A DNA stretch of 47,937 nt from Pigoraptor vietnamica (Eukaryota; Opisthokonta; Filasterea): contig CALSCQ010002033.1 in assembly GCA_943704525.1 (NCBI GenBank), positions 1 to 47,937 of the forward strand, written 5' to 3'. Below the pieces are notes generated by a model, which saw nothing but the letters and a program-made list of their open reading frames with translations, was not told the origin of the DNA and searched no databases. Each line of letters starts with the position of its first letter. The first letter of the stretch is position 1. The position numbers and the translations under genes were made by a program. This document shows, piece by piece, positions 12,901 through 22,991 of the stretch.

Positions 12901-14221
12901 GACAGCACCGACTCGTTCGCCCACGACGACGCCACGGACGGCGTCGCGTGCGTGGAAATGGGCGAAATCGACTGCATGTTGATTGGCATTGCCGCAGAGC
13001 CGCTCGAGCTCGCGACACGTGAAGCCGAGACGCCGTCCGCAAGGCCCTTGATGGCCGCACGCAGTGCGTGTGGGTCCGCCGCGTGCATGTGCAGCGACTG
13101 CGCGGCCGAGTGTGGAGCTATTGATGAATCTGCGCCGCTGTGGGGCGGATTCGTCGGCAGCGACGAGAGCGAGCTCGTGCGCGTGCGACCGGGCGTCTCG
13201 GCGACCGACGCGGACTGCAGCGAGTTGAGGGAGGTGACCGTGCTCGCCAGCGCGCTGTGGTTTGGGACGCGCGGCGAGGGCGCGTGTCGCTGGATGTCCT
13301 TTGGGCGGACGGTGAACACTTTGGTCATCATCAGCTGCGGCGGCGTGCGAATCATGTGGATCTTGGTCGTCGTTCCCTATGACGAGCACGGGGGCACACG
13401 CACGCAGCGCAAGGTCAGTCAAAGCAAGGTAAGCGAGTGCATGCATAAGCGCACGCCCGCAAAGTTCTCGCAGAATGCAGAACTGTGCACGCAGCAGAAC
13501 AACATAAGCAGTGCTGTGCCGCATCGTACGAAGGACATTGTTTCGACAAGCAAAAAGGCACGCGCACCTTGAATGCCAGCGGGACGGATCCAAAGACCAT
13601 CTCTCCGAGCAGCTCGACATCCTTGCCCTTTCGTGGCGGTTTGCGCGCTGAGGAGCCATTAAACACGCCGTGAGTTGCGTGCGTGGGGAAACGCACAAAA
13701 TTCATGTGCTAATAAACGTACAAGTGCGCCCGACCGTCGTTGTGTGTGAATGCGTGTGTGCACGTGTGAGCACGCCTGTGTGCATGTGCGTGTATGTGTT
13801 GAGCGCGACACTCACGGTCCTCGGGCACTGCTTCCGGCGTGCCAGACTTGGCCGCCTCATCGTGCACGAGAGAGTCAAAGAGAGGGACTTTGCCGAAGCG
13901 CGTGTTCTCTTGAAAAACGAGGATGCGAATGTGTGCGTTGTCGAGCTGAGGGGGGTTCCAATGGGTTGGGCTGCCAGGCGACAAAGAGCGTTCAGCCGAG
14001 ACGTGAAGATGCGCCTCCAACGAAAACGTTTGAAGGGAGCTAAAGTACGCAGTTTAACGAAGGCGTCGTCCCATGCTACAGTTTTGCGCGCACGCAGACA
14101 CAGTCGCCATCCACCTTATGAGAAGTTCCCCGTGGCTCTTGGAAGAGTCGTCGGTGGTCGCGGCGAACGAGGGAGGGCCCTCTCCCACTTCGCCATCTTT
14201 TTTCAGAAGTCGACCGAACAT
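9941..14221 (-). CDS. FNIP: Folliculin-interacting protein (FNIP)
   Basis: FNIP partners folliculin in lysosomal nutrient signalling (RagC/D GTPase activation, AMPK and Hsp90 links). Exons (minus strand): 14221-14115, 14039-13816, 13647-13568, 13376-12771, 12722-12663, 12510-12436, 12399-11156, 11069-10862, 10701-10622, 10563-10516, 10424-10322, 10126-9941. Together they give one frame of about 1006 residues. The start reads MFGRLLKK. Recognised FNIP blocks include HIRILVFQ, PLFDS, GEMVFGSVPLAFK, KIHMIRTPPQLM, FFFSHFAIVEARM, SSLFTAVLSHHLAWVPT, PYNPLWAQLGDLYGCLG, LARTVIVGANKDLV, SLIAGYWRSYVPD, VLDEPIAQAVCI and FVEDRLQELYHRS. The 60-nt exon 12663-12722 is supported mainly by phase and is the weakest. 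Low-complexity Ser/Pro stretches separate the folded parts, as in animal FNIPs. No folliculin gene lies in the window. Confidence 0.92.
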
Positions 14222-14292
14222 TGTTGCTCAGTCTTCTTCCCACAACAACACGACGCTCTCACACAAGCCCTCAACGCGCACGGAGGGACGCC

Positions 14293-14481
14293 ATGGCGCC
14301 CATGCGCCGCACTAAAAAACCGCCCGTTGCGGCACGAACCGAGAGCGACGATGTGGAGGACAGTGGTGAAGGACTGCGCGCAAAGGTGTCCTTCACGCGG
14401 AGGACTGCACCTTCAACGATTAGCAACTTCACGGAGAGAGAAAAGAAAGGCGCTGCGACTTTGGGGATGAATAAACGTTGA
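14293..14481 (+). CDS. Small basic ORF, 62 residues, no family recognised
   Basis: This is an intronless reading frame starting 72 bp from, and divergent to, the FNIP start codon. The peptide begins MAPMRRTKKPPVAAR, has a short acidic patch (ESDDVEDSGEG) and ends EREKKGAATLGMNKR. The basic N-terminus could be a nuclear localisation signal, which is inference. An AATAAA hexamer (14470-14475) overlaps the last codons, so either polyadenylation occurs further on or the frame is not coding. I do not recognise a family. The alternative is that the stretch is simply the shared FNIP promoter or 5' leader. Confidence 0.35.
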   Translation: MAPMRRTKKPPVAARTESDDVEDSGEGLRAKVSFTRRTAPSTISNFTEREKKGAATLGMNKR

Positions 14482-14888
14482 GTTGCGAAAGGACTCTCGG
14501 TGGAGTGTGTCAGCACATGACCTGGCGGTGCCCATGTCTGGACACCATGTTCGACTCGCGAATTTTTTTTTTTTTTTTTTCTTGCAGCGTTCGTCGTCGC
14601 CTTTTCACTTTCGTTCATTTTACTCACACAAAAAATGGAAATAGGGAGCGAGAGAGAAGCAGCGGAACGCGAGACATGCGAAATTGAAGGAGCAAAGAGG
14701 ATTCCGAGAGCGACGCAGACAAAACGACGCAAATTAATGCGACCAACAAACGCAACGACGACAAGCCAATAAGGGTTCGCTGCGGGGACGACACCGCCGA
14801 GCCACCATGCGCTCCTGGCGCAGTGCACGACGACGCCCGCAAAATGTCCGCGCTGCGCACGCGATTCAACAGCCAACGGAACCGCTCC
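14482..14888. other. Gap between the small ORF and the convergent syntaxin gene
   Basis: About 400 bp with no supported gene. It holds a run of about 18 T near 14563-14580 and short AT-rich segments, consistent with 3' untranslated sequence of the syntaxin gene on the minus strand. Confidence 0.5.
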
Positions 14889-15922
14889 TCACTTCTTGAC
14901 GATAAAGTAGACGACGATGGCGCCCACGATGAGAGCGACAATGACAATCACGATGCACGCAATCTTCTTCCTGCGCGCCGCGCTTTGGTACGACTGGGCC
15001 TGCATGGGCAGAGGGCCAGGCGAATGTTATTACCGTGCACTTTCACCAACGAGAAGGCCACACTTTAGACAAGGGCAAACATGACATGTGTGTGCCCACA
15101 CACCTGCTTGACTTCCTGCACGGCGACCTCCGTCGACATGGCCGCCGTCTCCGTGTGCCTCTCAATGCTATCGATCGTCTCGCCCTGTTCGGTCACAAGG
15201 CGCTGCATGTCCACGAAGCACTCGTGCAGCTGGACGAGGTCCGACTCGAGTTGTCGGATTTCGCGGTTCTGTTCCTCGAGGTCAATCAGCGTCTGTTCCT
15301 GGCGCGCAAACTCCTGATGCGACACCTGCTGCTGCTGCTGCTGCTGGCCCCATCCGCCGGCGCTGCCACCGCCACCGCCACCGGCGCCGCCCTGGCCCTC
15401 GGACACTGCAACATGCACGATCTCTCGTCAAGAAACAGCGGCACGAGTACAACACTCAAAAGAGCCGAACACGCGCAACTGTACGCAAGAGAAGCACGGG
15501 AATTAAGCGCCACTGCGCACAAAACACCCACTCGACTGTGTTCGCGCAATGATCTGCCGCTCCTTCTGCAGTGAGAGCTTCGAAATGTCCTCGAAATCCT
15601 TGATGCACGTGGTAAACTGGCGCGCCAGCTTCTCCCACTTCAGCCGGTTCGGCTCGTCCAACGTGTACGGCTTGTTGTCCATAATCTGCTTCGTGCTGCG
15701 CGCAAGCGACGTGGTCTTCGTGCGCTGGTCCCGCAGCTGCGACCGGAACGACGCCGTGTCTTTTGGCGTCCCCAGCACGTCAACGAGCTTGCGCATCGTG
15801 TTCACCGCATTGTTGAATTCCGCCACCGAATTCTGCGCCGCCTGCACAGGGTCTACGCTCGCGGGTCCCCGCTGGGACGACGCTGCGGCACCCCATGCGC
15901 CATAGTCGTCGTGGCGGGACAT
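14889..15922 (-). CDS. Qa-SNARE syntaxin, syntaxin 7/12-like (endosomal type)
   Basis: A tail-anchored SNARE predicted to drive membrane fusion on endosomes. Exons (minus strand): 15922-15532, 15405-15104, 14999-14889, giving 267 residues. The N-terminal half is a helical regulatory region (VAEFNNAVNTMRKLVDVLG, then LKWEKLARQFTTC). A Gly-rich and poly-Gln linker (at about 15330-15400) precedes the SNARE motif, which starts near QEQTLIDLEEQNREIRQLES. The predicted ionic-layer Gln lies in VTEQGETIDSIE, as expected for Qa-SNAREs. The C-terminus is RRKKIACIVIVIVALIV followed by a short VVYFIVKK, a single transmembrane anchor. The similarity around HEQGD/TEQGE and DSIE is closest to syntaxins 7 and 12/13, so an endosomal role is inferred. 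The ATG at 15922 is the first in frame. It is divergent from the GH18-like gene. Confidence 0.9.
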
Positions 15923-17108
15923 TTTAAGCGACACGCAAGGGCGCGAATTCGAAAGGCGCGGCTACGGAAGGTGAAAAGCGCGACCGGCCTCGCGTGCGGA
16001 TCCGGAAAGTGACCTCACACGACACTCAATAAAATGGAACGGACCTTCCTCCTATTGAAGTTGGACTCAATTTCCCCCTCTTGCGACGTAATCGGACGGT
16101 GAATCTGCGGGTGTGGTGTGTGTGTGTGTACATTGTGTGTTGCGGGTGACTTGATTGGCGGTTTTGATCCGGAGTAATCCGGAGTTTATTTCTGTTACTG
16201 CATCATGATTTAACCGAGATTTCGTTACAATTTTGTTACGAGATTTCGCATCCGTTTCTAGGTTGTCCGGACAGTACTAAAACCGTCCATCGGTAACCAC
16301 GAAGTGGCGGTTGGGGTGAAACATCGTTTCGCATCTGCGGTTTTCGGAAGGGAAAAAAAAAGCGACAATCCCCTTTCGTCAACAGAAAGAGCCACTTTGC
16401 CCGCAAGGCGGTTCTATGTTCTCCTTCTTTGGGCAACAATCGCTTTTCGCTTCCTTTTTTTCCCACTTTGGGTGGTTGATTGTGCCACCGCAGCGTGCGG
16501 TTGGGTGTGTGGGCATGTGTGGCTGTAACTTTTCAAACCACTGCCCACGCTCCCCATTGACCGCAACGAGGGGCTTGCGTGCTGACGTGCGGCTGTTGTC
16601 CGGGAAACCCTACACTTGGGACGGTGAGTACCATGTGCCAACTGTGTGTGACTACCTTCAGTGGTGCCCACAAACGCCCATCTCTCGGCACATACGTTGC
16701 GCGCTGTCTTCCCATTGGCCGCACGGAATCGTGCTCTCGTCAGTGGCCCTGCCCGCCGGTGGTTTTGTGGCTTTTCGCCTCTCGTGTTTACCATTGCTTT
16801 TCGCTGACTTGCCCATACCTTCGCGGCCATGCAAAGCCACCACCCTCGATGCCGCACCGCACGCTAAATCCCGCTTTTCCTCCGGGAATGCGCGCCCGCA
16901 GCCATTCTGCTGTCGTGCGCACTCACCGCAACAGCCGCATTCCGGCGCACTGTGCCACACGAGAAGCGCGATGGACTCATGCGGCGCATCGGCCTACACT
17001 ATATAAACGGCCAGAACCAACCCCGGCTCTCGGAACGGCGACATATCTACCTGTGTCTCTCGCATCCCTTCAACAACCGCCAGTGATCGTTCTCATCAAC
17101 GCACGAAA
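15923..17108. promoter_or_regulatory. Divergent intergenic promoter region (syntaxin / GH18-like gene)
   Basis: A 1.2-kb stretch without a convincing gene. It holds direct repeats (ATCCGGAGT at 16167-16175 and 16177-16185; CGAGATTTCG at 16215-16224 and 16239-16248), a 10-bp palindrome TGTCCGGACA at 16264-16273, and a TATA box near the right end. Short frames here lack homology or splice support. It probably controls both flanking genes. Confidence 0.55.
17000..17007 (+). promoter_or_regulatory. TATA box of the GH18-like gene
   Basis: TATATAAA sits 102 bp upstream of the ATG at 17109 in otherwise GC-rich DNA. Spacing suits a core promoter with a leader of about 70-80 nt. It is the clearest core promoter element in the window and would fit a strongly expressed or inducible secreted protein. 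Confidence 0.65.
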
Positions 17109-19238
17109 ATGCGGGGAGCTACTTTCCTGCTGGCCGCGGTGGCTGCAGTCCTCGCGGCGAGCCTCGCTGACGGCGCCCCTGTCTCTTCGAACAAGTGGAT
17201 CCCCGACATGAACTCGCGCGGCATGTGGGTTTGGGACCAGCAGAAGCTCCCGAGCAACGCGGCGGGGATGACCGCCTTCTTCAACTTTCTCAAGGCGCCG
17301 CACGGCCGCCCCGATCTCCGCATCAACCGAATCATGTTCTACGCCGGCCTCTCGAACGTCAACACGGGCAACACGGCCCTCCGCAACTTCCTGAAGATGG
17401 CGCACGCGCAGGGCGTCTCGGTCGAGCTCCTCGAGGGTGATCCCCAGTGGGTGACCACGGCGTCTGGCGTGCAGTCGGCCGTCAGCGTGTGCAGTCAGGT
17501 GGCGGCCTTCAACGCGGCGACTCCCGGCAGTGACGACGACTTTGACGGCGTCCACTTGGTGAGTGTCTTGCGTGTACACAGCGTTGCATGCGTTACACTC
17601 GCGCGTTTGACAGCTGGCTTACGCGCTCTCTCGCCCTTGTGCAGGACATTGAGCCCCATGTTCTTGCCGGGTGGACGTCCAACTCGGCCGGCGGTGGCGA
17701 TGCGTACAACCAGCTGTACGAGAGCAACTTCATCAGCGTCTTCAAGCAGTGCCAGACGGTCATGAACACCAAGTCGCCGGTGGGTCAATCCCGCACTCTG
17801 TTCGTCTACATCTCACATAGGACAGGCGCGCATCGCTGCATGTGTGTTGCCGTTTCTCACCCCAATTCCTTTGTGTTATTCACGCATCGCAGAACACGCT
17901 CGTGGCTGCTGACATTGCCTGGTGGTACAGCACCGTCGCGACGGACCTCTACAGTCTCATCCAGAATTCAAACGCTCTTGACTACGTCTCGATCATGGCC
18001 TACTTTGACACGTACTCGCCGTGAGTGTCTCTTGCGATGCATTCGCTTTGAATGTTGACACGAAGAATGGAACGTAAATTGGCGAAAGGTTTTGTTTCAC
18101 TGACGTGCTGTCGTGCCTCTTCGCTCCTTTAGCTTCTCGAACGCGATCAGCGTGAACCTCGCGAACACGCGCATTCCCGTGAACATCGGAATCGAGACCA
18201 TCGACCCGAACTCGGCGCCGGACGCGCAGTCGTTCTACCAGGAGGGCTGGGTGCCCATGGAGCAGCAGCTGCGCAAGGCGTACGACGCATACAGCACCCG
18301 CCAGTTCATGTCGGGCTTCAGGTGTGTGTAACCATAGTCCCTTTGTTTCTTGTCTCGCAGTTGCCACTTTATCAGACCGCACAAGGTTCATTACTTTCGC
18401 TCACATGTATTTCCCATCGTCTCGCAGCATCCACCACTACGGTAGCTTCGCACCTCTCCAGAGCGGCCCCGATCCCAGCACTCTGCCCGTTCGCAACCTT
18501 CCCGACAGCAAGCGCCCCGGTGCTGTTGTCGTCCCTGTCCCCCCCGCAGCGCCCACGACCACAGCCGCTGTCAAGAAGACTTCGTCGGCGGTTGCGCCCG
18601 TGCGCAGCACTGCCCCCGCAGCACCCACGACGACGGCGGCTGCGAAGAAGACTTCGTCTGCAGTTGCGCCCGCTCCCGCAGCTTCGTCTGTTCCCGCGCC
18701 GGCGCGGACGTCCGCGGCCCCGGTTCCGCCGGCGACGACATCGGCGGCCCCTTCGCCGTGCGGCTGCCGCTCGGTACTTGTCGACCCCTTCACATCGGCC
18801 GCGACCACGAACAGCTTTGGGCTCTCGACGGGCGCGGACAACACGATGCAGTCGATCAAGATCAGCGGCGGTTCGATGCAGCTCACGCCCAAGACGACGT
18901 CGGACTACTGGTACACGATGATCAGCACCGGCTGCTACGACCTTTCCCCCTACGAGTGGGTGTCGTTCACGTTCTCGGCGCCCGCGGGTGGTTCGGCGCG
19001 CCTTGCGCTGCAGACGTCCGCGGCCGGCTGCGCCAACGCGCGGGGCACGGACTACGGCGTGGACCTCGCCAAGTACACTCCCTTCGACGGGACGACCCGC
19101 AGCGTCATGGTGCCGCTCGCTGACTTTGCCGCGCTCGGCGCGAACATCCAGCAGATCCGCGCCCTGGTCGTCTCGAACCTCGCCACGGTCGGCACGTACT
19201 CTGTCGGCAAGATCCGCTTTGTTGGCTGCGACGCCTGA
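17109..19238 (+). CDS. Secreted GH18-like TIM-barrel protein with Ala/Thr/Pro linker and C-terminal beta domain
   Basis: Exons: 17109-17558, 17645-17779, 17893-18020, 18133-18321, 18428-19238, giving 570 residues. A signal peptide is clear (MRGATFLLAAVAAVLAASLADGA). Residues about 25-325 look like a TIM barrel: INRIMFYAG, VSVELLEGDP, FDGVHLDIEP, LVAADIAWWY, DYVSIMAYFDTY, PVNIGIET and FMSGFSIHHYGSF form alternating beta strands. DGVHLDIE (146-153) resembles the GH18 DGxDxDxE signature, with His replacing the middle Asp while the last Asp and the catalytic Glu are kept. A linker with two TSSAVAP repeats follows. A Cys-framed beta domain of about 160 residues (CGCRSVLVD to FVGCDA) resembles CIA30/galactose-binding domains. 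Activity on chitin or a related glycan is inference; other DIEP-type barrels are possible. Confidence 0.82.
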
Positions 19239-19689
19239 GGGAACAGCTCTCCTTCTCTTCCCCAATCACTATCCTATTGTCTTTTCGCCTTCTTTTGCGT
19301 CTCGGGACGTGTGGCTGGACTGGATTCGCCACACATTGATGAGTGCGTTCATTCGCGCATGAGAAAAATACAAGGAAATTCTCCCAGATCGTGCTCTAAC
19401 CTCCACCGTTCACCTAGGGGACAGACTGTGATATCATTGCGCCGTCATTTCAAAATGACGCAATCACGTTGCCATGGAATTTCGGTATGAGAGTTGTGAA
19501 CGGCCGACTGTTGAGCTACTCCTTTTCGTTCTCGCGATTCGCCTTGAGAGTATTATATGCGTGGCCGTGCCGTGGCATACTCGAACGCACCCGCGGCTGT
19601 CTGGCAAATGCGGGTGCGGCGATAGTCCTTTGTTGGCTTGTGGAGCCTCCGTATTTTGAGGACAAGCGGCTACGCGTGAAGGGGGAAAG
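19239..19689. other. Intergenic region upstream of UBE2U
   Basis: 450 bp with no supported gene. The notable element is an 18-bp inverted repeat, CGTCATTT-CA-AAATGACG, at 19443-19460, annotated separately. Confidence 0.5.
19443..19460. promoter_or_regulatory. Inverted TGACG half-site palindrome
   Basis: Perfect 8-bp arms (CGTCATTT and AAATGACG) are separated by 2 bp, 230 bp upstream of the UBE2U start. TGACG is the half-site of ATF/CREB-type bZIP factors; use as such here is inference. Confidence 0.4.
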
Positions 19690-22583
19690 ATGCACTCTCG
19701 CGCTGTGCTCCTGCTCAAGCGGGAGCTGCGCAAGTTCGAGCTCTATCCGCGATGGGTACGTAATGTTGTGAGAGAGCCCGCGCACTTATTCACGGAAGCT
19801 TGGGGAAGAAAGAGTTGTGAAAGTACCGTTCGAAATGACCTCATGCGAGAGCCAATTGTGTTGACATTGCCGATGTGCCCTGCATCCGAGTGACCATATC
19901 TGCATTATGCTCTCGCACTGCGCACTACGATAGCGGCGAGTGACCGAGGGGACGCGAATAGGACAAGCATGTTGACAGCCACCATTCTGCGCAGGGAATC
20001 ACGGCAAACCCCATCGACGAGAACAACCTCTTCGAGTGGGAGGCGGCCATTCGAGGCCCCGATGACTCGCACTGGGAGGGTGGGTGGACGTCTCCATGCC
20101 AGGACGTACCGGTGTCGCCCTCCACATTCTCGCCAAAAGGCGCTGACTTCGGCGTACTGGCGCCAGTGCCTTCGGCTGCCTGTCATATGTGGCTCAATCA
20201 CCCCTTCCTATTTGCAGGCGGCGTCTTTCGCGTGGAGCTCATATTTCCGCACGATTACGACCTCAGGCCTCCCAAAGTGTACTTTTCCACCGTGCCATTT
20301 CATCCAAATAGTGAGTCTTGTTGCCTTGCACGCGTCTGCGCGCGGCCCGCGCGTTGTCGCACCGTTTAGCCGGGACTGCTTGTGTGCTCGCTCTCACACT
20401 GCACGCGCGTCGCAGTCGACATGCAAACAGGACGACCGTGTGTGGATTTTCTGGACGATCCCGCCGAATGGCACCCCGAGTTTGATGTCGCGTACATTCT
20501 AACGTCCCTGCAAGTAAGTCAACCATTGTTGTGAATTGTTGGTGCCTTTGTGTGTGCGTGGGCTGCCGGGAGAGGAGTGAGGAGGGGGGGGCGGGGGCGG
20601 AGGGGTGGGACGATGTGGGGAGGAGGACGGCATGTGTGTGAGCTTGCATTTGTGATTGTGCCAGGGAATAAGTCAGTCATGTTTGCCTGTTTGTCAAGTC
20701 TCCCCACTGTCCTGTCTCCGTTTCGATATGCGCGGAGACTCACGCGCGCTCTGTCGCCGGTGCAGCACATGCTCCCCAACCCCGTCCTCGACAACCCCGT
20801 GAATACGGTCGCCGCCCACGCGTACGAAAATGCGCAGTCGACGTACATTGATTTCGTGCACGAGTGCGTCGCGGCGAGCCGACGGGTGCAGAGTGGGTTC
20901 AACGCTGCGTAGTTTGTCGCACTTTCACACCGTCCGTTGTGTGTTCTGCTAAATACGAATCCCAAACTCCTTTGTCTCTCCGCGGTGTTCACAGTGGGAC
21001 TCCCGCCATACGAAGAGGAGCAGATGCGGTCGATTGCGCAGGCGCAGGCGACATACAGCGACGACGCTGCGGGGCGAAGAAAGACGAAGACGGCCACTCC
21101 GGCGAGAAAAACGGCGCGCGTGTCGTACGACGATTACTTTACGCTGTGGAGAGGGGTCGCGACCTCGCGGACGCACTCGCGAGATAGAGAATGTGAGTTG
21201 TCAATTTCCGTTACCTTGGTGCCATCACGCCTCGTCGTACGAGTGCACGTGCGAATTATTCTGGTGGCTGACATTTTGTGTGCGATCGACGCAGTGTCGC
21301 GCACGTTTGCCAGCGAGCACGTGCGCAAGATTCACGCCACCGCATGCGACATGCAGACGGACCGAAGAGTGGAGAGGTACGGATCCCATATCCCCCCTTC
21401 GCACCATTTACTCTAGTCGCCCTTTGGCCTTGCACGTTGCGATAGACGACTGTGGCTGTCCAAACAATGTCGGACACTCACCACGCACACGTTCAACAGG
21501 CACGTCAAGCTCATTTACGGCTCGGCGCCCTTCGACCGGAGTGCGATGAAGGAGACGACCGTCCTTCGCAAGGAGCACGCGGCGTGGGTGCGCGACCTCT
21601 ACGACGTTACGCCCCAGCAGGGCGGCTCCCTTTTTCCGCCTATTCCAGGCGCGCAGCCGCTCGACAGGTCGCAGCCGATGTTCGGCTCGCAGCCGCGGAT
21701 GTCCTTGTCGCAGCAGCCGCAGCGCCCGTTTGACGGTGTCGTCGTTCCAATGCCTGTCCCCATGGACGCCAGCCTTGGCAGCAGCATGTATGCCCCTACG
21801 ACCCAATTCGACACGCCCGGTGTTGTGGCCGCACGGCGCGACTCTGCGACCAAGCTGGGAAGCGCCTCGCAGTCGCGCGCGAGCAGCGCATCGTCGCTTC
21901 CGGGGCGAGGCGAGAGAGACGCGCAGCTACCGCGGCAAGACAGCGCGAGCCGCCTGGCGGAGGGAGTGCGGATACCTGCGCCTCTTGCGTCGGGGAGCCA
22001 GAGCAGCCTTATGTCGCCGTATGTGGGGGCGGGGAACGTGTCGCTAGCGTCGGTGTCCGCTGGAGGTGCGGACGAGCACTTTGTCCCGCCGCCTGACCTG
22101 AATTACGCTCCGCCGCTCGACGCGAACGGCGAACCGTTGCCCCCCATTTCAGTGCAGGAGGCCGGCGAAGCGTTGGGACGGCCCGACTCGCCGGCGTCGC
22201 ACCATTCGGCGCATTCCGCGGCGTCCGGTCTATCGGCGGTTTCTGCCGCAGGCGCGCAGCTGAGTGCAAAGGGTAGCGCGCGGAGCAGCGCGCGAGAGAG
22301 TCCTCGGGGCAGCGCTCAAAGGAGTGCGCGGGAAAGTGCCAGAGAAAGCGCGCACGGGAGCGCGCACGGTAGCGTCCACGGAAGCGCACGTGAGAGCGCG
22401 AGAGGGAGTGCGCATGACAGCGGCAGAGCCAGTGCGGCATCGAGTGTGTCGGGCCGCCCCGTCTCCGCGGGCGATGCTGGCGACGGTGGCGCCGGTACCA
22501 AAGGGGGCGAGGCGGAGGACTGGGAGAACGAGGTGGACGAGCTGGTCACGTGGACCAACGACCTCGATACGGGGGAGTTTTGA
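19690..22583 (+). CDS. UBE2U: Ubiquitin-conjugating enzyme E2, UBE2U type, with long Ser/Ala/Arg-rich tail
   Basis: Exons: 19690-19755, 19995-20079, 20218-20310, 20416-20513, 20766-20892, 20995-21192, 21295-21376, 21500-22583, giving about 610 residues. The UBC fold is complete: MHSRAVLLLKREL, GITANPIDENN, WEAAIRGPDDSHWEG, a PPKVYF loop, FHPN and GRPCVDFLDDP, where Cys90 is the predicted thioester cysteine. MLPNPVLDNPVNTVAAHAY follows. Beyond the UBC domain it keeps two UBE2U features: YDDYFTLWRGVATSRT, and near the C-terminus VDELVTWTNDLDTG. Human UBE2U has the same order (YYQTWSRIATS, then LISWTNTLN). The intervening tail is long and disordered, with a degenerate Ser-Ala-Arg repeat at 22264-22440. 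UBE2U substrates are poorly known. Confidence 0.93.
22264..22440 (+). repeat. Degenerate coding repeat in the UBE2U tail (GSARESA-type)
   Basis: About 59 codons repeat units such as GSARSSARES, GSAQRSARES, GSAHGSVHGS and GSARESARGS. The unit is 2-5 residues, Ser/Ala/Arg/His rich. It is in frame and so part of the protein, and probably arose by slippage. Confidence 0.7.
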
Positions 22584-22991
22584 AGCACAGGCGCGGGCGC
22601 TTACTGCTGTGTGCGAGTGCGATGTGAGTGCGGCGGGTCGCCTTGTCGGCTGCCCGCGCCCAATACATTGCTCAATGCGCATTGATCACGATGAGCTATG
22701 CAATTCAAGCAGAGAGATAGGCGGCAAGACAAACACGACCATTGACACAGGCGCGCCCAATACATTGCTCCATGCGCATTGTTCGCGATGATTCCTTCTC
22801 CCAACTTCCTTCCTTCCTCTTCGCCATCCACTCAAACACGACCGTTGACACAGACCAATACATTGCCCAATGCGCATTGATCGCGATGACTCCTTCTCCC
22901 AACTCGTTCCTCTTCGCCATCCCACTCAAACGATGCAATTCAGGCGGAGATATAGGCGGCAATCGACCGTTGACACAGACCAAAACGGCGT
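22584..22991. other. Convergent intergenic region between UBE2U and KRI1
   Basis: About 400 bp with no gene. Most of it is the tandem repeat array annotated at 22652-22985. Confidence 0.6.
22652..22985. repeat. Tandem repeat array, about 97-98 bp period, with palindromic core
   Basis: Three diverged copies share the core CCAATACATTGC, then CAATGCGCATTG, then TCRCGATGA. Palindromic cores start at 22673, 22770 (one mismatch) and 22868, spaced 97 and 98 bp. Copies end with a shared CGACC(A/G)TTGACACAG. Copies 1 and 3 share an AGGCGGCAA-containing block; copies 2 and 3 share a CTTCTCCCAAC block, so the array is a mosaic. CAATGCGCATTG is a perfect 12-bp palindrome. Confidence 0.75.

Noticed and set aside
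16304-17006. Short plus-strand frames between the syntaxin and GH18-like genes
   Set aside because: No start context, splice signals or homology; one ends inside the TATA box. Treated as promoter DNA.
18372-19265. 297-codon minus-strand frame opposite the GH18-like last exon
   Set aside because: Arg/Gly-rich shadow of the Ala/Thr/Pro linker and beta domain on the plus strand.
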